The notes beneath the pieces are model-generated. The model was not told the origin of the DNA and made no database searches. It worked only from the letters and a program-made list of their open reading frames with translations. 64,000 nt of DNA from Anadara kagoshimensis (lineage: Eukaryota > Mollusca > Bivalvia > Arcoida > Arcidae): assembly GCA_021292105.1 (NCBI GenBank), contig CM037870.1:21902424-21966423 (forward strand). The letters are read 5' to 3'. Positions 1 to 8,526 of the stretch are shown here, piece by piece (the first letter of the stretch is position 1; each line of letters begins with the position of its first letter). The position numbers were made by a program, and so were the translations under genes.

Positions 1-249
1 TGCAAAAGAAAGCGCCGATGAATAAAAGCCACGGTACCACCCGAGACAGATCCGTGGTTTCTCGTACAGAAGTAGAGACGCACACTACCTAAGAAAGATC
101 GTGTCTTACCTGCTTCTGTATGGGATTTCAAATTTGAAACAACAACAAAAACACTAGGGAGCAAACACCCATCCCCACCCCTAAGAGCACTTCCACCTTG
201 TCGTGGTTTAGGGGCTTAAGTCTTAAGTAAGACGACCAAGAGAAGTGCA

Positions 250-257
250 TATATAAA
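250..257 (+). promoter_or_regulatory. TATA-like motif before ATPase gene
   Basis: TATATAAA about 50 bp upstream of the ATPase reading frame. It belongs to a series of such motifs lying ahead of almost every gene of the Polinton. Confidence 0.5.
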
Positions 258-306
258 GCAGAGAGAAGGTGCGAATGCATCATTTCGACATGTATCCTTT
301 CCCGAG

Positions 307-924
307 TTGCACGTCTATTCCGTGTCTGGAGCCACGTGTAGTGGCAAGACCACGTGGCTTTTTCGTTTGTTAAGAAACAAAGACCAGATGTTTCTAAAAC
401 CACCGGACAAAGTATTGTACTGTTACGGTGCTTACCAACCCTTATTCGAAAGCATGGAGAAAGAGTTACTGTTCATAACGTTTCATCCGGGCTTACCTAC
501 AGAAGCAGATTTAGAGGGCTTAAGCGATCCAAATCACTGTAATATCGTGGTATTGGACGACCTGATGGAAGCTGTGACGTCATCATCAGAGATGGAACAA
601 TTATTTGTTAAAGGAATGCACCATCGACATTTGACCGTCATTTATTTGAATCAGAATTTATATTGTAAAGGCAAGCATGCCCGGACCATCAACCTCAACA
701 CCCACATATTGGTGTTAATGAAGAACCCCAGGGACGTCTCGCAATTACAATGTGTAGCTCGTCAAGCATTTTTAGGCAAGAGTCGTTACGTCATGGAAGC
801 TTACAAAGATGCAACATCCGAACCTTACGGTTATTTAATCTTAGACCTTTCACCCATGGCCGAGGATGCGTATAGAGTGAGAACATTGATCTTTCCTGAG
901 GAAGACACCATCGTCTATAAATAA
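307..924 (+). CDS. Polinton packaging ATPase (FtsK/HerA type)
   Basis: About 205 residues. A Walker A motif, GATCSGKTTW, lies within the first 20 residues, and a Walker B-like stretch, NIVVLDDLME, lies near residue 80. This arrangement, including the Cys before the GKT, is typical of genome-packaging ATPases of Polintons and adintoviruses, which pump DNA into a preformed capsid. The sequence HHRHLTVIYLNQNLY further on fits the arginine-rich and sensor region of the family. The length is usual for the family. It is followed after about 50 bp by another plus-strand gene, and a TATA-like motif precedes each. The exact start is not certain. The assignment rests on motifs and neighbours only. Confidence 0.85.
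   Translation: MHVYSVSGATCSGKTTWLFRLLRNKDQMFLKPPDKVLYCYGAYQPLFESMEKELLFITFHPGLPTEADLEGLSDPNHCNIVVLDDLMEAVTSSSEMEQLFVKGMHHRHLTVIYLNQNLYCKGKHARTINLNTHILVLMKNPRDVSQLQCVARQAFLGKSRYVMEAYKDATSEPYGYLILDLSPMAEDAYRVRTLIFPEEDTIVYK
914..923 (+). promoter_or_regulatory. TATA-like motif before the 976 gene
   Basis: TCTATAAATA overlaps the end of the ATPase gene and lies about 55 bp before the next start codon. Confidence 0.5.
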
Positions 925-975
925 GACTGTTACACGTTTTGGATTCATTCGATCCTCGAATGTCGAGGTGTCAAG

Positions 976-1464
976 ATGCAGAAAATGGTATTAGTTCCCT
1001 ATGATAGATATCAACGATTAACGGCTTTAAAACCTGGTGTAAAGCATACACAAGAGGACGTGAAAAGGTTGAATGTACAACCCGAAGTCATTATTCCAGA
1101 GAATGAGCCAGAGGTGAAAATATTACCAGAAGATAGACCGAGTATTGAAGATATTTTAGTAGCCGTACCCGTTAACGTTAGAAACAAAGCGAGAGTCTTA
1201 CTCAATCATTTACGGAAACATTTAAAGTGGAACGAGCGTGGTGAAATCTCCGCAGACGGGCGCATCATACCTGGATCGAACATCGTCGATTTAGTTAAAG
1301 TCAGTGTCAAAGAGTATAAAGACTTTAAACCCGTAGGACTGGAGGCGTTTAGCAAAGTGGTATACGACAGCAACGCACCGCTCAGTTTACTGGCACCCTC
1401 CAAAAGACAGATTGGATCGGGACTACCTCCGCCTCCCGGCATACCCGTGAGACAAAAGCAGTGA
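976..1464 (+). CDS. Polinton uncharacterised protein
   Basis: A 162-residue protein starting at ATG. The first 60 residues are polar and rich in Glu, Pro and Val. The middle, about residues 55-115, holds the best-structured part: an ILVAVPVNVRNKARVLLNHL segment followed by WNERGEI and GSNIVDLV. The C-terminus is Pro/Gly-rich and basic. Proteins with a similar core (a segment on regular spacing of K/R-A-LL-hairpin, then WN-RGE and SNIVDL) recur next to the integrase and ATPase in animal Polintons and related sequences, but I know no established function. It could be a virion or DNA-binding protein; that is a guess from its position. Confidence 0.6.
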   Translation: MQKMVLVPYDRYQRLTALKPGVKHTQEDVKRLNVQPEVIIPENEPEVKILPEDRPSIEDILVAVPVNVRNKARVLLNHLRKHLKWNERGEISADGRIIPGSNIVDLVKVSVKEYKDFKPVGLEAFSKVVYDSNAPLSLLAPSKRQIGSGLPPPPGIPVRQKQ

Positions 1465-1512
1465 AACGAAAAGCAAAAAACCTGTTGAAAACAAAATCAA
1501 GTGGTTGAAATT

Positions 1513-2647
1513 ATGAATGACTATTTAGCTAGTATCTATTACGACCCTGAACATCCGGCTGCTTTTGCGGAGTGATAAATTATACAGAGCGGTCAGAAAA
1601 GAAGGCAAGTTGTTTTGGGTAGACAGAAAATCAAAAATTGGTTACTAAAACAAGAAGATTATGCCGTACACAGAGAAGAAAGAACAAAATTCAAGCGTAG
1701 AAGAGTGATTGCCCCTTTCGTCGATTACCAATGGGACGTGGATACGGCCAACATGGTATATTACGCCAAACAAAATGATGGATTTAAACACTTTTTGTTA
1801 GCTATAGACATCATGTCTAAATTCGTTTGGACCGTGCCCTTACGCACCACCACGGGAAAAGAAATGGTTAAGCCTTTACAAAGGTTTTGAAAAGGGAGAA
1901 AACCTACTCGTATTCGTAGTGATAAAGGCAGCGAATTCAACAACAAAGACCTGAAACGCTATTTAAAAGAACAACGTGTTGGTTACTTTGTGACGCAAAA
2001 TGGTGAAAGCGTCGTATGCCGAAAGGGCCGTCAAGACCATAAAGTCTCGGATTCAACATTACATGACCAAGAAACAGACTCATCGATGGATAGACGTGCT
2101 TGATAAAATCACGACAAGTTATAACAAAACATATCATCGCACTATTAAGAGAACTCCAGCTAGTGTGACACCTAAAGATTCCGTAAATTTATGGAAGACC
2201 ATTTACGAGGTCAAAGTTCGACCTAAAATCAAGTCCAAACGAAACGACGAATCTAAGAAAACACCCTATCGAAGAATTTACAAATTCAAAGTGGGCGATG
2301 TGGTTAGGATATCCTTCTTAAAAAGACCATTCCAGAAAGAATACGACGAACGCTGGAGCAGGGAACTTTGTAGTGACGGAACGTTTCGTGAGAGAAGGCA
2401 TACCACAATACAAGTTGAAGATTACGCCAATGACGTCATCGATGGAACGTTTTATCAGAATCAGTTAAATAAAGCTTACGAACAAGAAGTGTATTTTATA
2501 GACAAGGTGTTGAAAACTCGTAGGAAAGGCAAAAACAAAGCATATTTGATCCGTTGGAAAGGATGGGGAACGAAATACGACTCTTGGATTGGAGAAGATG
2601 CCTTCAAAAGTATAAAAGGGAGTGACAGTACGACGACATCGTCATAA
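1513..2647 (+). pseudogene. Polinton integrase with chromodomain, broken
   Basis: A retrovirus-like DDE integrase region, the enzyme that joins element ends to host DNA. The upstream part resembles the zinc-binding/N-terminal region of Polinton integrases. The core shows a VDYQWDVDTANM segment and HFLLAIDIMSKFVW, which carry catalytic Asp candidates, and then the GDVVRISFLKRPFQKEYDERWS segment typical of Polinton integrase C-terminal regions. The last 50 residues, with EVYFIDKVLKTR and AYLIRWKGWGTKYDSWI, form a chromodomain with the aromatic Y/W/W pattern that binds methylated histone tails. The gene is interrupted and should be read as a fossil. It sits between the uncharacterised gene and the penton-like gene. 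Confidence 0.82.
2611..2617 (+). promoter_or_regulatory. TATA-like motif before penton-like gene
   Basis: TATAAAA followed by GGG, within the end of the integrase gene and about 45 bp before the next start codon. Confidence 0.5.
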
Positions 2648-2656
2648 TCGTTCGAG

Positions 2657-3073
2657 ATGACGGTGCGGATGGTTCTCAACTCCAACGACTCCAAAGACAT
2701 TTATCCCGATAACAAACCGTTCGATTTTCGAGTCCATCTGTCGAAACCTTTACAGTTTTTGGGCAATTGGGAAGTGGCTTTATTGGAATTTACCTTTCAA
2801 GGAGCCAAGAAATCGGTGGAAACGCAATTATGTGTGTGTTGCGATTTAGTAGACGATTCCATCGTGGGAGCACGAGAAACACCGCTACTTAGACGAGTTT
2901 TTCTACAACGGAAACAGGAAAACTTGATTTACGATCAGCCTTACTCAGTACATTTGAGAAACGCCGAGTTCCAGTCCGTGCACATCTATATAAAGACCTC
3001 CAAAGACGAATTGGCTTCATTTCTTACGGGAGAAGTGACCGTGACACTACGCGTCAAGAGAGTGATCTTTTAA
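2657..3073 (+). CDS. Probable minor capsid (penton-like) protein
   Basis: A 138-residue protein from an ATG ten bases past the integrase end. It opens with LNSNDSKDIYPDNKPFDFRV and a GNWEVALLEFTF motif. The N-terminal pattern (Asn/Ser-rich turn, YP-DNK, then a hydrophobic beta strand with W-VAL-E) is shared by small jelly-roll proteins encoded near the capsid gene of Polintons and their viral kin. The rest alternates short hydrophobic and polar stretches, as expected for a single jelly roll. In Polintons a single-jelly-roll protein fills the capsid vertices. The role here is inferred from position and this motif; structure prediction would decide. Confidence 0.6.
   Translation: MTVRMVLNSNDSKDIYPDNKPFDFRVHLSKPLQFLGNWEVALLEFTFQGAKKSVETQLCVCCDLVDDSIVGARETPLLRRVFLQRKQENLIYDQPYSVHLRNAEFQSVHIYIKTSKDELASFLTGEVTVTLRVKRVIF
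2987..2994 (+). promoter_or_regulatory. TATA-like motif before the 3078 gene
   Basis: TATATAAA inside the end of the penton-like gene, about 85 bp upstream of the next start codon. Confidence 0.45.
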
Positions 3074-3077
3074 AAGC

Positions 3078-3485
3078 ATGGCGGGCTCTATTTACGTCTC
3101 TGATCCGGCTATCTGGAGAAAATTTTACAAGAACATGTTAAGCGGAAAATTTCGACCGGAACAATACAGACCTAACCAGACGGGAGGATCGGGAGTGGCT
3201 GGGATGTATGCGGACAGTCCTTATATGATTCCGGTCAATCCTCATGTCGACAACAAAGAAAAATTCGTCGTGGGAAAACAGGTCACGCCTATGGCAGCCG
3301 AGGTAGAGAGAGCCAAGTCCGAACTGAAAGACGCCATACTAAAAGATCGACCTCACGTCCCTATAAATAGGAAGAGAAGCACGAAATCCGTCAGTTCTAA
3401 ACGAACCATCGAGGAAGCAACACCTACTACGGGATTCAACATATTCAACAAAAGGCGAGGAAATAATGGCTTTTCTGAACGATGA
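3078..3485 (+). CDS. Polinton small basic protein, unknown
   Basis: A 135-residue protein from ATG, four bases after the penton-like gene and overlapping the capsid gene start. It begins [20 protein letters not shown], has a Gly-rich turn ([10 protein letters not shown]) near residue 40, and a Lys/Arg-rich C-terminal half ([21 protein letters not shown]). Small basic proteins just ahead of the major capsid gene are common in these elements, and some adenovirus relatives use such proteins to cement the capsid or bind DNA. I cannot assign a role. The basic tail suggests nucleic-acid binding or a protease-cleaved precursor. Confidence 0.6.
   Translation: MAGSIYVSDPAIWRKFYKNMLSGKFRPEQYRPNQTGGSGVAGMYADSPYMIPVNPHVDNKEKFVVGKQVTPMAAEVERAKSELKDAILKDRPHVPINRKRSTKSVSSKRTIEEATPTTGFNIFNKRRGNNGFSER
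3362..3369 (+). promoter_or_regulatory. TATA-like motif before capsid gene
   Basis: TATAAATA about 115 bp upstream of the capsid gene start, inside the preceding gene. Confidence 0.4.
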
Positions 3486-4775
3486 CCTTAATACGATTGG
3501 ACAAACATCCTCTCTTGCATTATTTACTGCCCCCCAATCAGGTGGCCGTGGAGAAGATTTATTTCAACGAATGTAGACCCGTCTCAGCGTTTACTTCGGA
3601 CGATGCGCCTATAGAGATCACCGTACCCGGGGATGGCAATGCTTATATGGATTTAAAAAGAAGCCGATTATACATGAAATGTAAGATCGTGAAAGCGGAC
3701 GGATCTGCCTTAGCTGTACAAGAAGAAACGGGAATTATAAATGCCTCTACAGACCTTATGGAGCCAGATCGATGTCTACATGAACAATAAACTGGTTTCG
3801 CTCAATACCAGTCACTACCCTTGGAAGGCCTACCTGAAACAGCTCCTTTCTAACGGATACGATGTAGCCGATTCACAGTTACAGTCACAACTGTTTTATC
3901 TGGACGATCCCGATTTAGACGATACGGATCCCTACAACGGTAGTAACGGAGGCCTATCATCGAGATATGCCTTTACCAAGAATCCCGAGAGTTTGATTTG
4001 GAAGGTCCTTTATACGAAGACGTGTTCCGTTTGAACAATACTTACTCAATGGTATTAACCTGCATTTTAATTTTATAGAAACAGAGCTCCGTTCGTCTTA
4101 TTGAGCCAGGAAAGCATCCCCAGTTACAAGTTGGTGATTTTGGATGTGGCATTCAAGGCTTGTATGATCAAGGTGGACAGCGGCGTGCTCATCAATCATG
4201 CAGAAATTCTTAAAGACCATACCGCCAAGTATGCTTTAACGAGAACGGAAGTCAAGATGCAAACCGTACCTTCTGGATCGGGTTCTTTCATCTGGCAGAA
4301 CGTGTGGACCAACAATATGCCGTTTAAAGCTTATTTCGTATTCGTCAAACAAACGGCTGTCAATGGAGATTACACCAAGAATCCCTTCAATTTCTTGAAC
4401 TTGGCAGAGGAAGTGGCTTTGTACGTGAATGGAGAAAGCCTACCAGCTAGACCCATGAAAATGGATGTAGTAAATAACAGAAATTACGTCACAGCTTTCG
4501 TCAACTTGTTTGAAGTGGCCGAAAAATGGAACAGAGATGCCGGGCTGATGATCACCAGAGAGACGTATGGTAAAGGATTCGCCGTGTATGCTTTCTGCTT
4601 ATCTCCGTGTGATCTGGGTGCAGACTATATAAATCTGGTACGGAAAGGGAATGTCAGATTGGAAGTGAAATTTGCCACAACAACAACAGAAACCTTGAAT
4701 TGTATCGCTTATGCCGAGTTTCCGGCTTTAATCGAAGTCGACGAGAGCAGGGACGTTAAATACACCAGAGTATGA
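3482..4775 (+). pseudogene. Polinton major capsid protein (double jelly roll), broken
   Basis: The longest coding block of the element. Its first part carries [20 protein letters not shown] and [16 protein letters not shown], the opening beta strands seen in Polinton/adintovirus major capsid proteins. A middle part has the [20 protein letters not shown] segment that is very typical of the family. The C-terminal part has LPARPMKMDV, a YGKGFAVYAFCLSPCDLGA-like strand and a final VRLEVKFATTTTETLNCIAY strand. Two jelly rolls of such proteins build the pseudo-hexameric capsomers. The gene is a fossil interrupted a few times. It overlaps the small basic gene upstream and the protease gene downstream, as in compact virus-like operons. 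Confidence 0.82.
4626..4633 (+). promoter_or_regulatory. TATA-like motif before protease gene
   Basis: TATATAAA within the end of the capsid gene, about 140 bp before the protease start. Confidence 0.4.
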
Positions 4776-5230
4776 ATACGGAACAGTTAATATGCGTCAT
4801 TCGGGAAAATGCTTGTTTTTCGGACAAGGTAAAAGGCGTGTTTTCACCGGACACACTACCGTCAAAAGTGAGTTTTTATCCTTCGGCTTACATATGCAAT
4901 ACCGACGAGTCCCATCTACCTGGAAGACACTCGGTCGCCTTTTGGTTTCAAAGTCCACGATACGCCGAGTTTTACGACAGTTTGGGGCATTGTCCTAGCT
5001 ATTATGACGAACGCTTCGAACGATTTTTAAAAGACAATAGCAACGTTTGGAAATATACGACGAAAGCAGTACAGAACAATCGATCCATGACGTGTGGGTA
5101 TCACGTTTTATTTTATTTACTCATGAAATGTGGACACAAGTTATCTGATATCATTGGATTGTTGTTAAAGCAAGACTTTCCCGATCAGTACGTTTATGAT
5201 TTCATCAGCAGCTACTTTGATTGTCTATAA
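4772..5230 (+). CDS. Adenain-like cysteine protease
   Basis: A 152-residue protein from an ATG that overlaps the last codon of the capsid gene. It has the adenain/Ulp1-type catalytic order: His53 in GRHSVAFWF, Asp69 in AEFYDSLG, Gln101 in AVQNNRSM (oxyanion hole) and Cys108 in MTCGYHVLFYL. In adenoviruses and Polintons this enzyme cleaves capsid and core precursors during particle maturation. The length is close to that of Polinton proteases and all key residues are present. A TATA-like motif lies upstream in the capsid gene. Similar cysteine proteases of Ulp1 type occur in other elements, but the capsid neighbour makes the Polinton role clear. Confidence 0.85.
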   Translation: MNTEQLICVIRENACFSDKVKGVFSPDTLPSKVSFYPSAYICNTDESHLPGRHSVAFWFQSPRYAEFYDSLGHCPSYYDERFERFLKDNSNVWKYTTKAVQNNRSMTCGYHVLFYLLMKCGHKLSDIIGLLLKQDFPDQYVYDFISSYFDCL

Positions 5231-5233
5231 ATA
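5224..5233 (+). promoter_or_regulatory. TATA-like motif before last Polinton gene
   Basis: TCTATAAATA overlaps the protease stop codon and lies about 35 bp before the next ATG. It is identical to the motif at 914-923. Confidence 0.5.
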
Positions 5234-5265
5234 CTCTGGTCAAACTATGTTTGACGTAATTTATC

Positions 5266-5577
5266 ATGGATCGCAGCATAAGAACGCACGCCTCGTTTTT
5301 ACGTTTGATGTATGCGACACATTCCCAGCAGAGAAGGGCCTTGATACAAACCCTGTCTGAAGAACAACTACACGTCCTGAGTGAAGTGATTTACAATGTC
5401 TACAAAGGAACGCTACCGCTCAGTCGCTATTACGTCAAGAAGTTAACATCTTATCGTAAAGACATTGAAACCGTGATGAATCGAAACGTTGGAAAAGAGA
5501 CGAAAATTGACCTACTGGTAAAGAAAGAAAAAATGCTTCCATGGTTATTGAAACCTATTCTACATTTATTGAAATGA
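5266..5577 (+). CDS. Polinton small basic protein (core-protein-like)
   Basis: A 103-residue protein from ATG. It has a helical N-terminal part (ATHSQQRRALIQTLSEEQLHVLSEVIYNVYKG), a Lys-rich middle (RYYVKKLTSYRKDIETVM) and a hydrophobic C-terminus (MLPWLLKPILHLL). The pattern of Q-R-R/K-AL, then SEEQL-VL-E-NV and a basic stretch recurs in small proteins at the end of the structural cluster of animal Polintons and adintoviruses. Some authors compare these to adenovirus core protein X, but I cannot confirm that here. It is the last gene of the cluster; no further coding was recognised to its right. Confidence 0.6.
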   Translation: MDRSIRTHASFLRLMYATHSQQRRALIQTLSEEQLHVLSEVIYNVYKGTLPLSRYYVKKLTSYRKDIETVMNRNVGKETKIDLLVKKEKMLPWLLKPILHLLK

Positions 5578-5940
5578 ATGGTCTCGAACTGGCCACCATT
5601 AGTTAGACACTTTGTGTATTTTATATGTAGCTCTGTAACTTTTTTTCAGCGGGCAGGGGGTTGGGGTGTTTGGAGAACGAACTATCCTGGAAAGGCGAAA
5701 TATCATTGCCCTGCATGGAAAGAAAAGTGAGGTACATAGATACAGATTCCTTACTCGGTACCTTCGTGTGGGTGGTAGACGGTTCTCACAGTTAAGGTCT
5801 CTAATGCACGGCGGCTCGCCGTGGGTTAGACATCGATGCTCGTTAGGGTTGTATATGGGGATTATGTATCAAAGTTTTATATTTCTTTTGAATAAATACC
5901 TTGAACATACATATGCGTGTTTGTCGTTTTTTGGGTGTTT
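5578..5940 (+). other. Right flank of the Polinton, no gene
   Basis: No protein of any family is recognisable. A 17-bp perfect dyad with 7-bp arms (CACGGCG, loop GCT, CGCCGTG) lies at 5807-5823, and an AATAAA polyadenylation signal at 5891-5896 could serve the last Polinton gene. The element's end probably falls in or near this stretch. Confidence 0.4.
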
Positions 5941-6237
5941 TATGGGTGTAAAAATGTTATTTTCGAGTGTAAAAACGGTTTTTACAAGTGTAAAAACGAA
6001 TATCGGTCTCCATAGAAAGTCTATGGAAAAAGTGTAAATTTGGATTTAAGAAATGTAAAAACGTGATTTTATGATGTAAAAATGATTTCTTCGAAATGTA
6101 AAAATGGTTTTCGAAAGTGTAAAAATGGATTTCGTCTTCCATAGAAAGTCTATGGAAAAAATGTAAATTTCGATTTTAAAAATGTAAAAGCTGTTTTCAC
6201 ACACGAAAATAATCATTAAAGTGTACACCAGAAACAA
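5941..6237. repeat. TGTAAAAA minisatellite
   Basis: Repeats of about 27 bp built on GTGTAAAAACG and its complement. Two larger copies about 127 bp apart carry the dyad CCATAGAAAGTCTATGG (near 6012 and 6140). The copies have diverged in single bases. Confidence 0.7.
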
Positions 6238-6254
6238 TTTTTAGTTAAGTCCAT

Positions 6255-6330
6255 AAGAGATTCAACTTGGATTCGAACCCCCAGCTAAAGATGTTAACGT
6301 TTTTCCGACCAATTCAGTTGTTTAGAAAAT
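6255..6330 (-). repeat. tRNA-like relic (SINE head?)
   Basis: On the minus strand there is a perfect pol III box B, GGTTCGAATCC, and about 35 bases upstream of it a box A-like CTGAATTGGTCGG. The spacing fits a tRNA, but the acceptor and T stems do not pair well, so this is a decayed tRNA pseudogene or SINE head, not a working tRNA gene. Confidence 0.4.
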
Positions 6331-6396
6331 CTGATCGAATATGAGATGCGGTGTTCTGACATCATGATATGGATTGCTTTTATAATCTAAATTGGA

Positions 6397-7020
6397 ATTT
6401 ACATGCGTGAACACGTGTCATATATTCCTATATAAAAGAGGGAAATATAAAGGGCGACAACTCTTGCCTTTCATCATCTCCGCACTACCACCGATCGATT
6501 TCTACACGTGAATTGGCATTTACATGCATGAACACGTGTCCTATATTCTTATAAAAAGGAGGGCAATATAAAGGGTGATAACTCTTGATGTAAAAGACTG
6601 ATCACTTTACCATACACACTGTTGCATTCCTCTCTTCGAGCCGGACATGACGGTATATCACACATATCACGTTCGGACGACGGTTCGAACCCCGGTGCGC
6701 GATTTCGCCTTTCCCCTCTTTCGGCGGATTTCCTCGTATGAGGGGGTACCCTACTTTGATCCGGGAATTCCCAGCTATTATTAGACCTAAGCAGGATACG
6801 TGAAATTCCCTTCAAGGGCGATAACTTTTGATGTAAAAAACTTATCACTTTACCATACACACTGTTGCATTCCTCTCTTCGAGCCGGACACGACGGTATA
6901 TCACACGACCACTTTCGGACGACGGACCGAGCCCCGGCGCGCGATTTCGCCTTTCCGGTCCTAAGGGGATTCCCTCGTATGACGGGGTACCCTACTTTGA
7001 TCCGGGATTTTCCAGCTATC
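6397..7020 (+). repeat. Two nested local duplications, GC-rich
   Basis: A segment of about 75 bp at 6397-6468 (ACATGCGTGAACACGTGTC, a TATATAAAAG motif, then AAAGGGCGACAACTCTTG) is repeated at 6512-6590. A second segment of about 200 bp at 6566-6770 (CTTTACCATACACACTGTTG through the GGTACCCTACTTTGATCC part) is repeated at 6818-7015. Copies differ by about 10 percent. The block is much richer in G+C than its surroundings, and no protein was recognised; it may be the remains of a mobile-element control region. Confidence 0.65.
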
Positions 7021-7078
7021 TCTAGCCCTAGGGATTCCCTTCCGGTATCCCCACTTCCGGGACATTCCCCTCTCTCCG

Positions 7079-7116
7079 TGACGTCACTTCCCGTGACCCT
7101 GTGACCCCTGACGTCA
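7079..7116. promoter_or_regulatory. Paired CRE-like palindromes
   Basis: Two perfect TGACGTCA sites (7079-7086 and 7109-7116), 30 bp apart, with ETS-like CACTTCCGG just upstream near 7051. These are consensus CREB/ATF and ETS sites; activity is unknown and no gene start was identified nearby. Confidence 0.35.
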
Positions 7117-7229
7117 TGTAAAATGAGATTGGAACAACAGAACAACATACCAAGGTAGGATTTCCAGCGCCCTATACTACTCCCTAGGTCAAACAAGGTT
7201 AAGAAGCATTAGTCTACTGATACCCGAGG

Positions 7230-7428
7230 ACATCATTTCAGGTCTGACCAAGAAGTCGTGAAGACAGTTGAGTGTGTCAATTGAAATGACCCTGTCTTTT
7301 TCAGTTCTGGGGTGATGGACAAGTGCATCACACTTGAGGGCACTGAATTACATTAAAAAGAAGAGGTGGATCTAATCTGGGGAAAAAAAGGTTAAGCTGG
7401 TTTCTTATTGATTCGCCGTCGTAAATAA
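7230..7428 (+). mobile_element. mariner 3' end fragment
   Basis: The plus strand reads FFSSGVMDKCITLEGTE, the C-terminal motif of mariner transposases (FFSSG-MALE-RW-KCI-LEGDY in better copies). The terminal inverted repeat follows, GGTTAAGCTGGTTTCTTATT then GATTCGCCGTCGTA, which resembles the terminus of the mariner at 11841. Only the last fifth of a mariner is present, with frame damage. It is a fragment and cannot move. Confidence 0.75.
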
Positions 7429-8526
7429 AAATTCAAAATAAACACATGACAAAAAAATCAAAAAATGTGTTATATTGTTAAAACTTTTTATTTATAAATC
7501 AGTTTCAAGACGTTTACTCTCGTCACATTTGTGGATCTGTTTTACACCAAATACCTCCTTCCGACGACTGTCTCATCTTGACCTTTGATATAAATAAGTC
7601 ATATTTTAGCTGGTCGATTCGATCTAATGACATTAGGTTATAAAATATTTTAAAAGATTTCTCAAATTGTAATCTTCATTTTCTTGCTCGGTTCCAAACT
7701 ACAAAGTTTTTTCCCCTTTACTTTCACTAGTTGCATTTGCTATGACACTGTCAAACTTTAACCATTTAAGAACGGATTATATATTGACATTACACATGGG
7801 CCTTTGTAATGGTTTGGTAAACACTTAGATCTCTCTCAATCTACATATATCGGGGGATATATGTGTTTAAGATGTGGTCTATGTATGTTTCATTTTGATC
7901 TCGTCTATAATGCATGATTAATAATTACAGATGTTTAAGATTTTCACTATATAATTAATTGTTTTGTTTGTCATTGAAAAAGAAGTATAAATTTCTATAC
8001 AAATTCATTAAAACATGAAAATCGCACAGCTGGCAAGAAATTTGACCTCTCAATTCCCAGTACACCTATTTGCTCCTTAATTTCCAATACCCAGTACACG
8101 TGTTTGCAATTCCCAGTACACCGCATGTTATCCCCAACGTCTACTGCTCCTTTATATCTCAATACATTGAGCTGAAATTTGATCGACATGTAGTTCTTAA
8201 CATCCTAGAGGAATTGTACGCTTCAGAATTTTTAATTAAGAAGTAAAAATTGAGTTATAGAACAGAAACTCCCGGCGGCGGCAAAATCACAGGTGAGCAC
8301 TTGCGCTTTATCAATTTGTTTCAAAGTTTAAACAGTGTATCAGATGCAGTTAACTATTTAAATAGAATCATTTATGTATCCGATTGATGCCCCAATACAC
8401 CATCACGTGTTAAAATGAACAGATAAGTCAAAAATCGGCTTTCGAACCACGCTGGTGTTGTTTACACTGGTTGTTTTGCTCACTTTATGCTTTAATATCC
8501 CGTGTACGCTGTACCACAGTGACACG
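7429..8526. other. AT-rich stretch, no gene
   Basis: No coding region was recognised. Near 8045-8125 the phrase CCCAGTACAC is repeated three times at 35-50 bp spacing, a small decayed repeat. A GCGGCGGCAAAATCACAGGTGAGC stretch near 8272-8297 contains a good splice-donor consensus, CAG/GTGAGC, but no exon can be shown. Confidence 0.5.

Larger units (their letters stand above)
1..5640 (+). mobile_element. Polinton (Maverick), partial
   Basis: A run of closely spaced or overlapping plus-strand genes with the Polinton set: FtsK/HerA-type packaging ATPase, an uncharacterised protein, retrovirus-like integrase with chromodomain, a penton-like protein, double-jelly-roll major capsid protein, adenain-like cysteine protease and a small basic protein. 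The protein-primed DNA polymerase B typical of the family is not in the window and may lie to the left. No terminal inverted repeat was identified, so the right end near 5.6 kb is a guess based on the last gene. The element is a fossil: integrase and capsid coding is interrupted, about four breaks in all, while the other genes look open. Good preservation suggests a recent insertion. Confidence 0.88.

Noticed and set aside
5666-6037. 123-codon frame right of the Polinton
   Set aside because: It has no ATG start or recognisable motif, and its end lies in the TGTAAAAA minisatellite.
6549-7196. 215-codon frame on the minus strand across the GC-rich block
   Set aside because: It spans two diverged copies of the same repeat and reads the same words twice (ARREECNSVYGKVIS); the frame follows the duplication and has no family motif.
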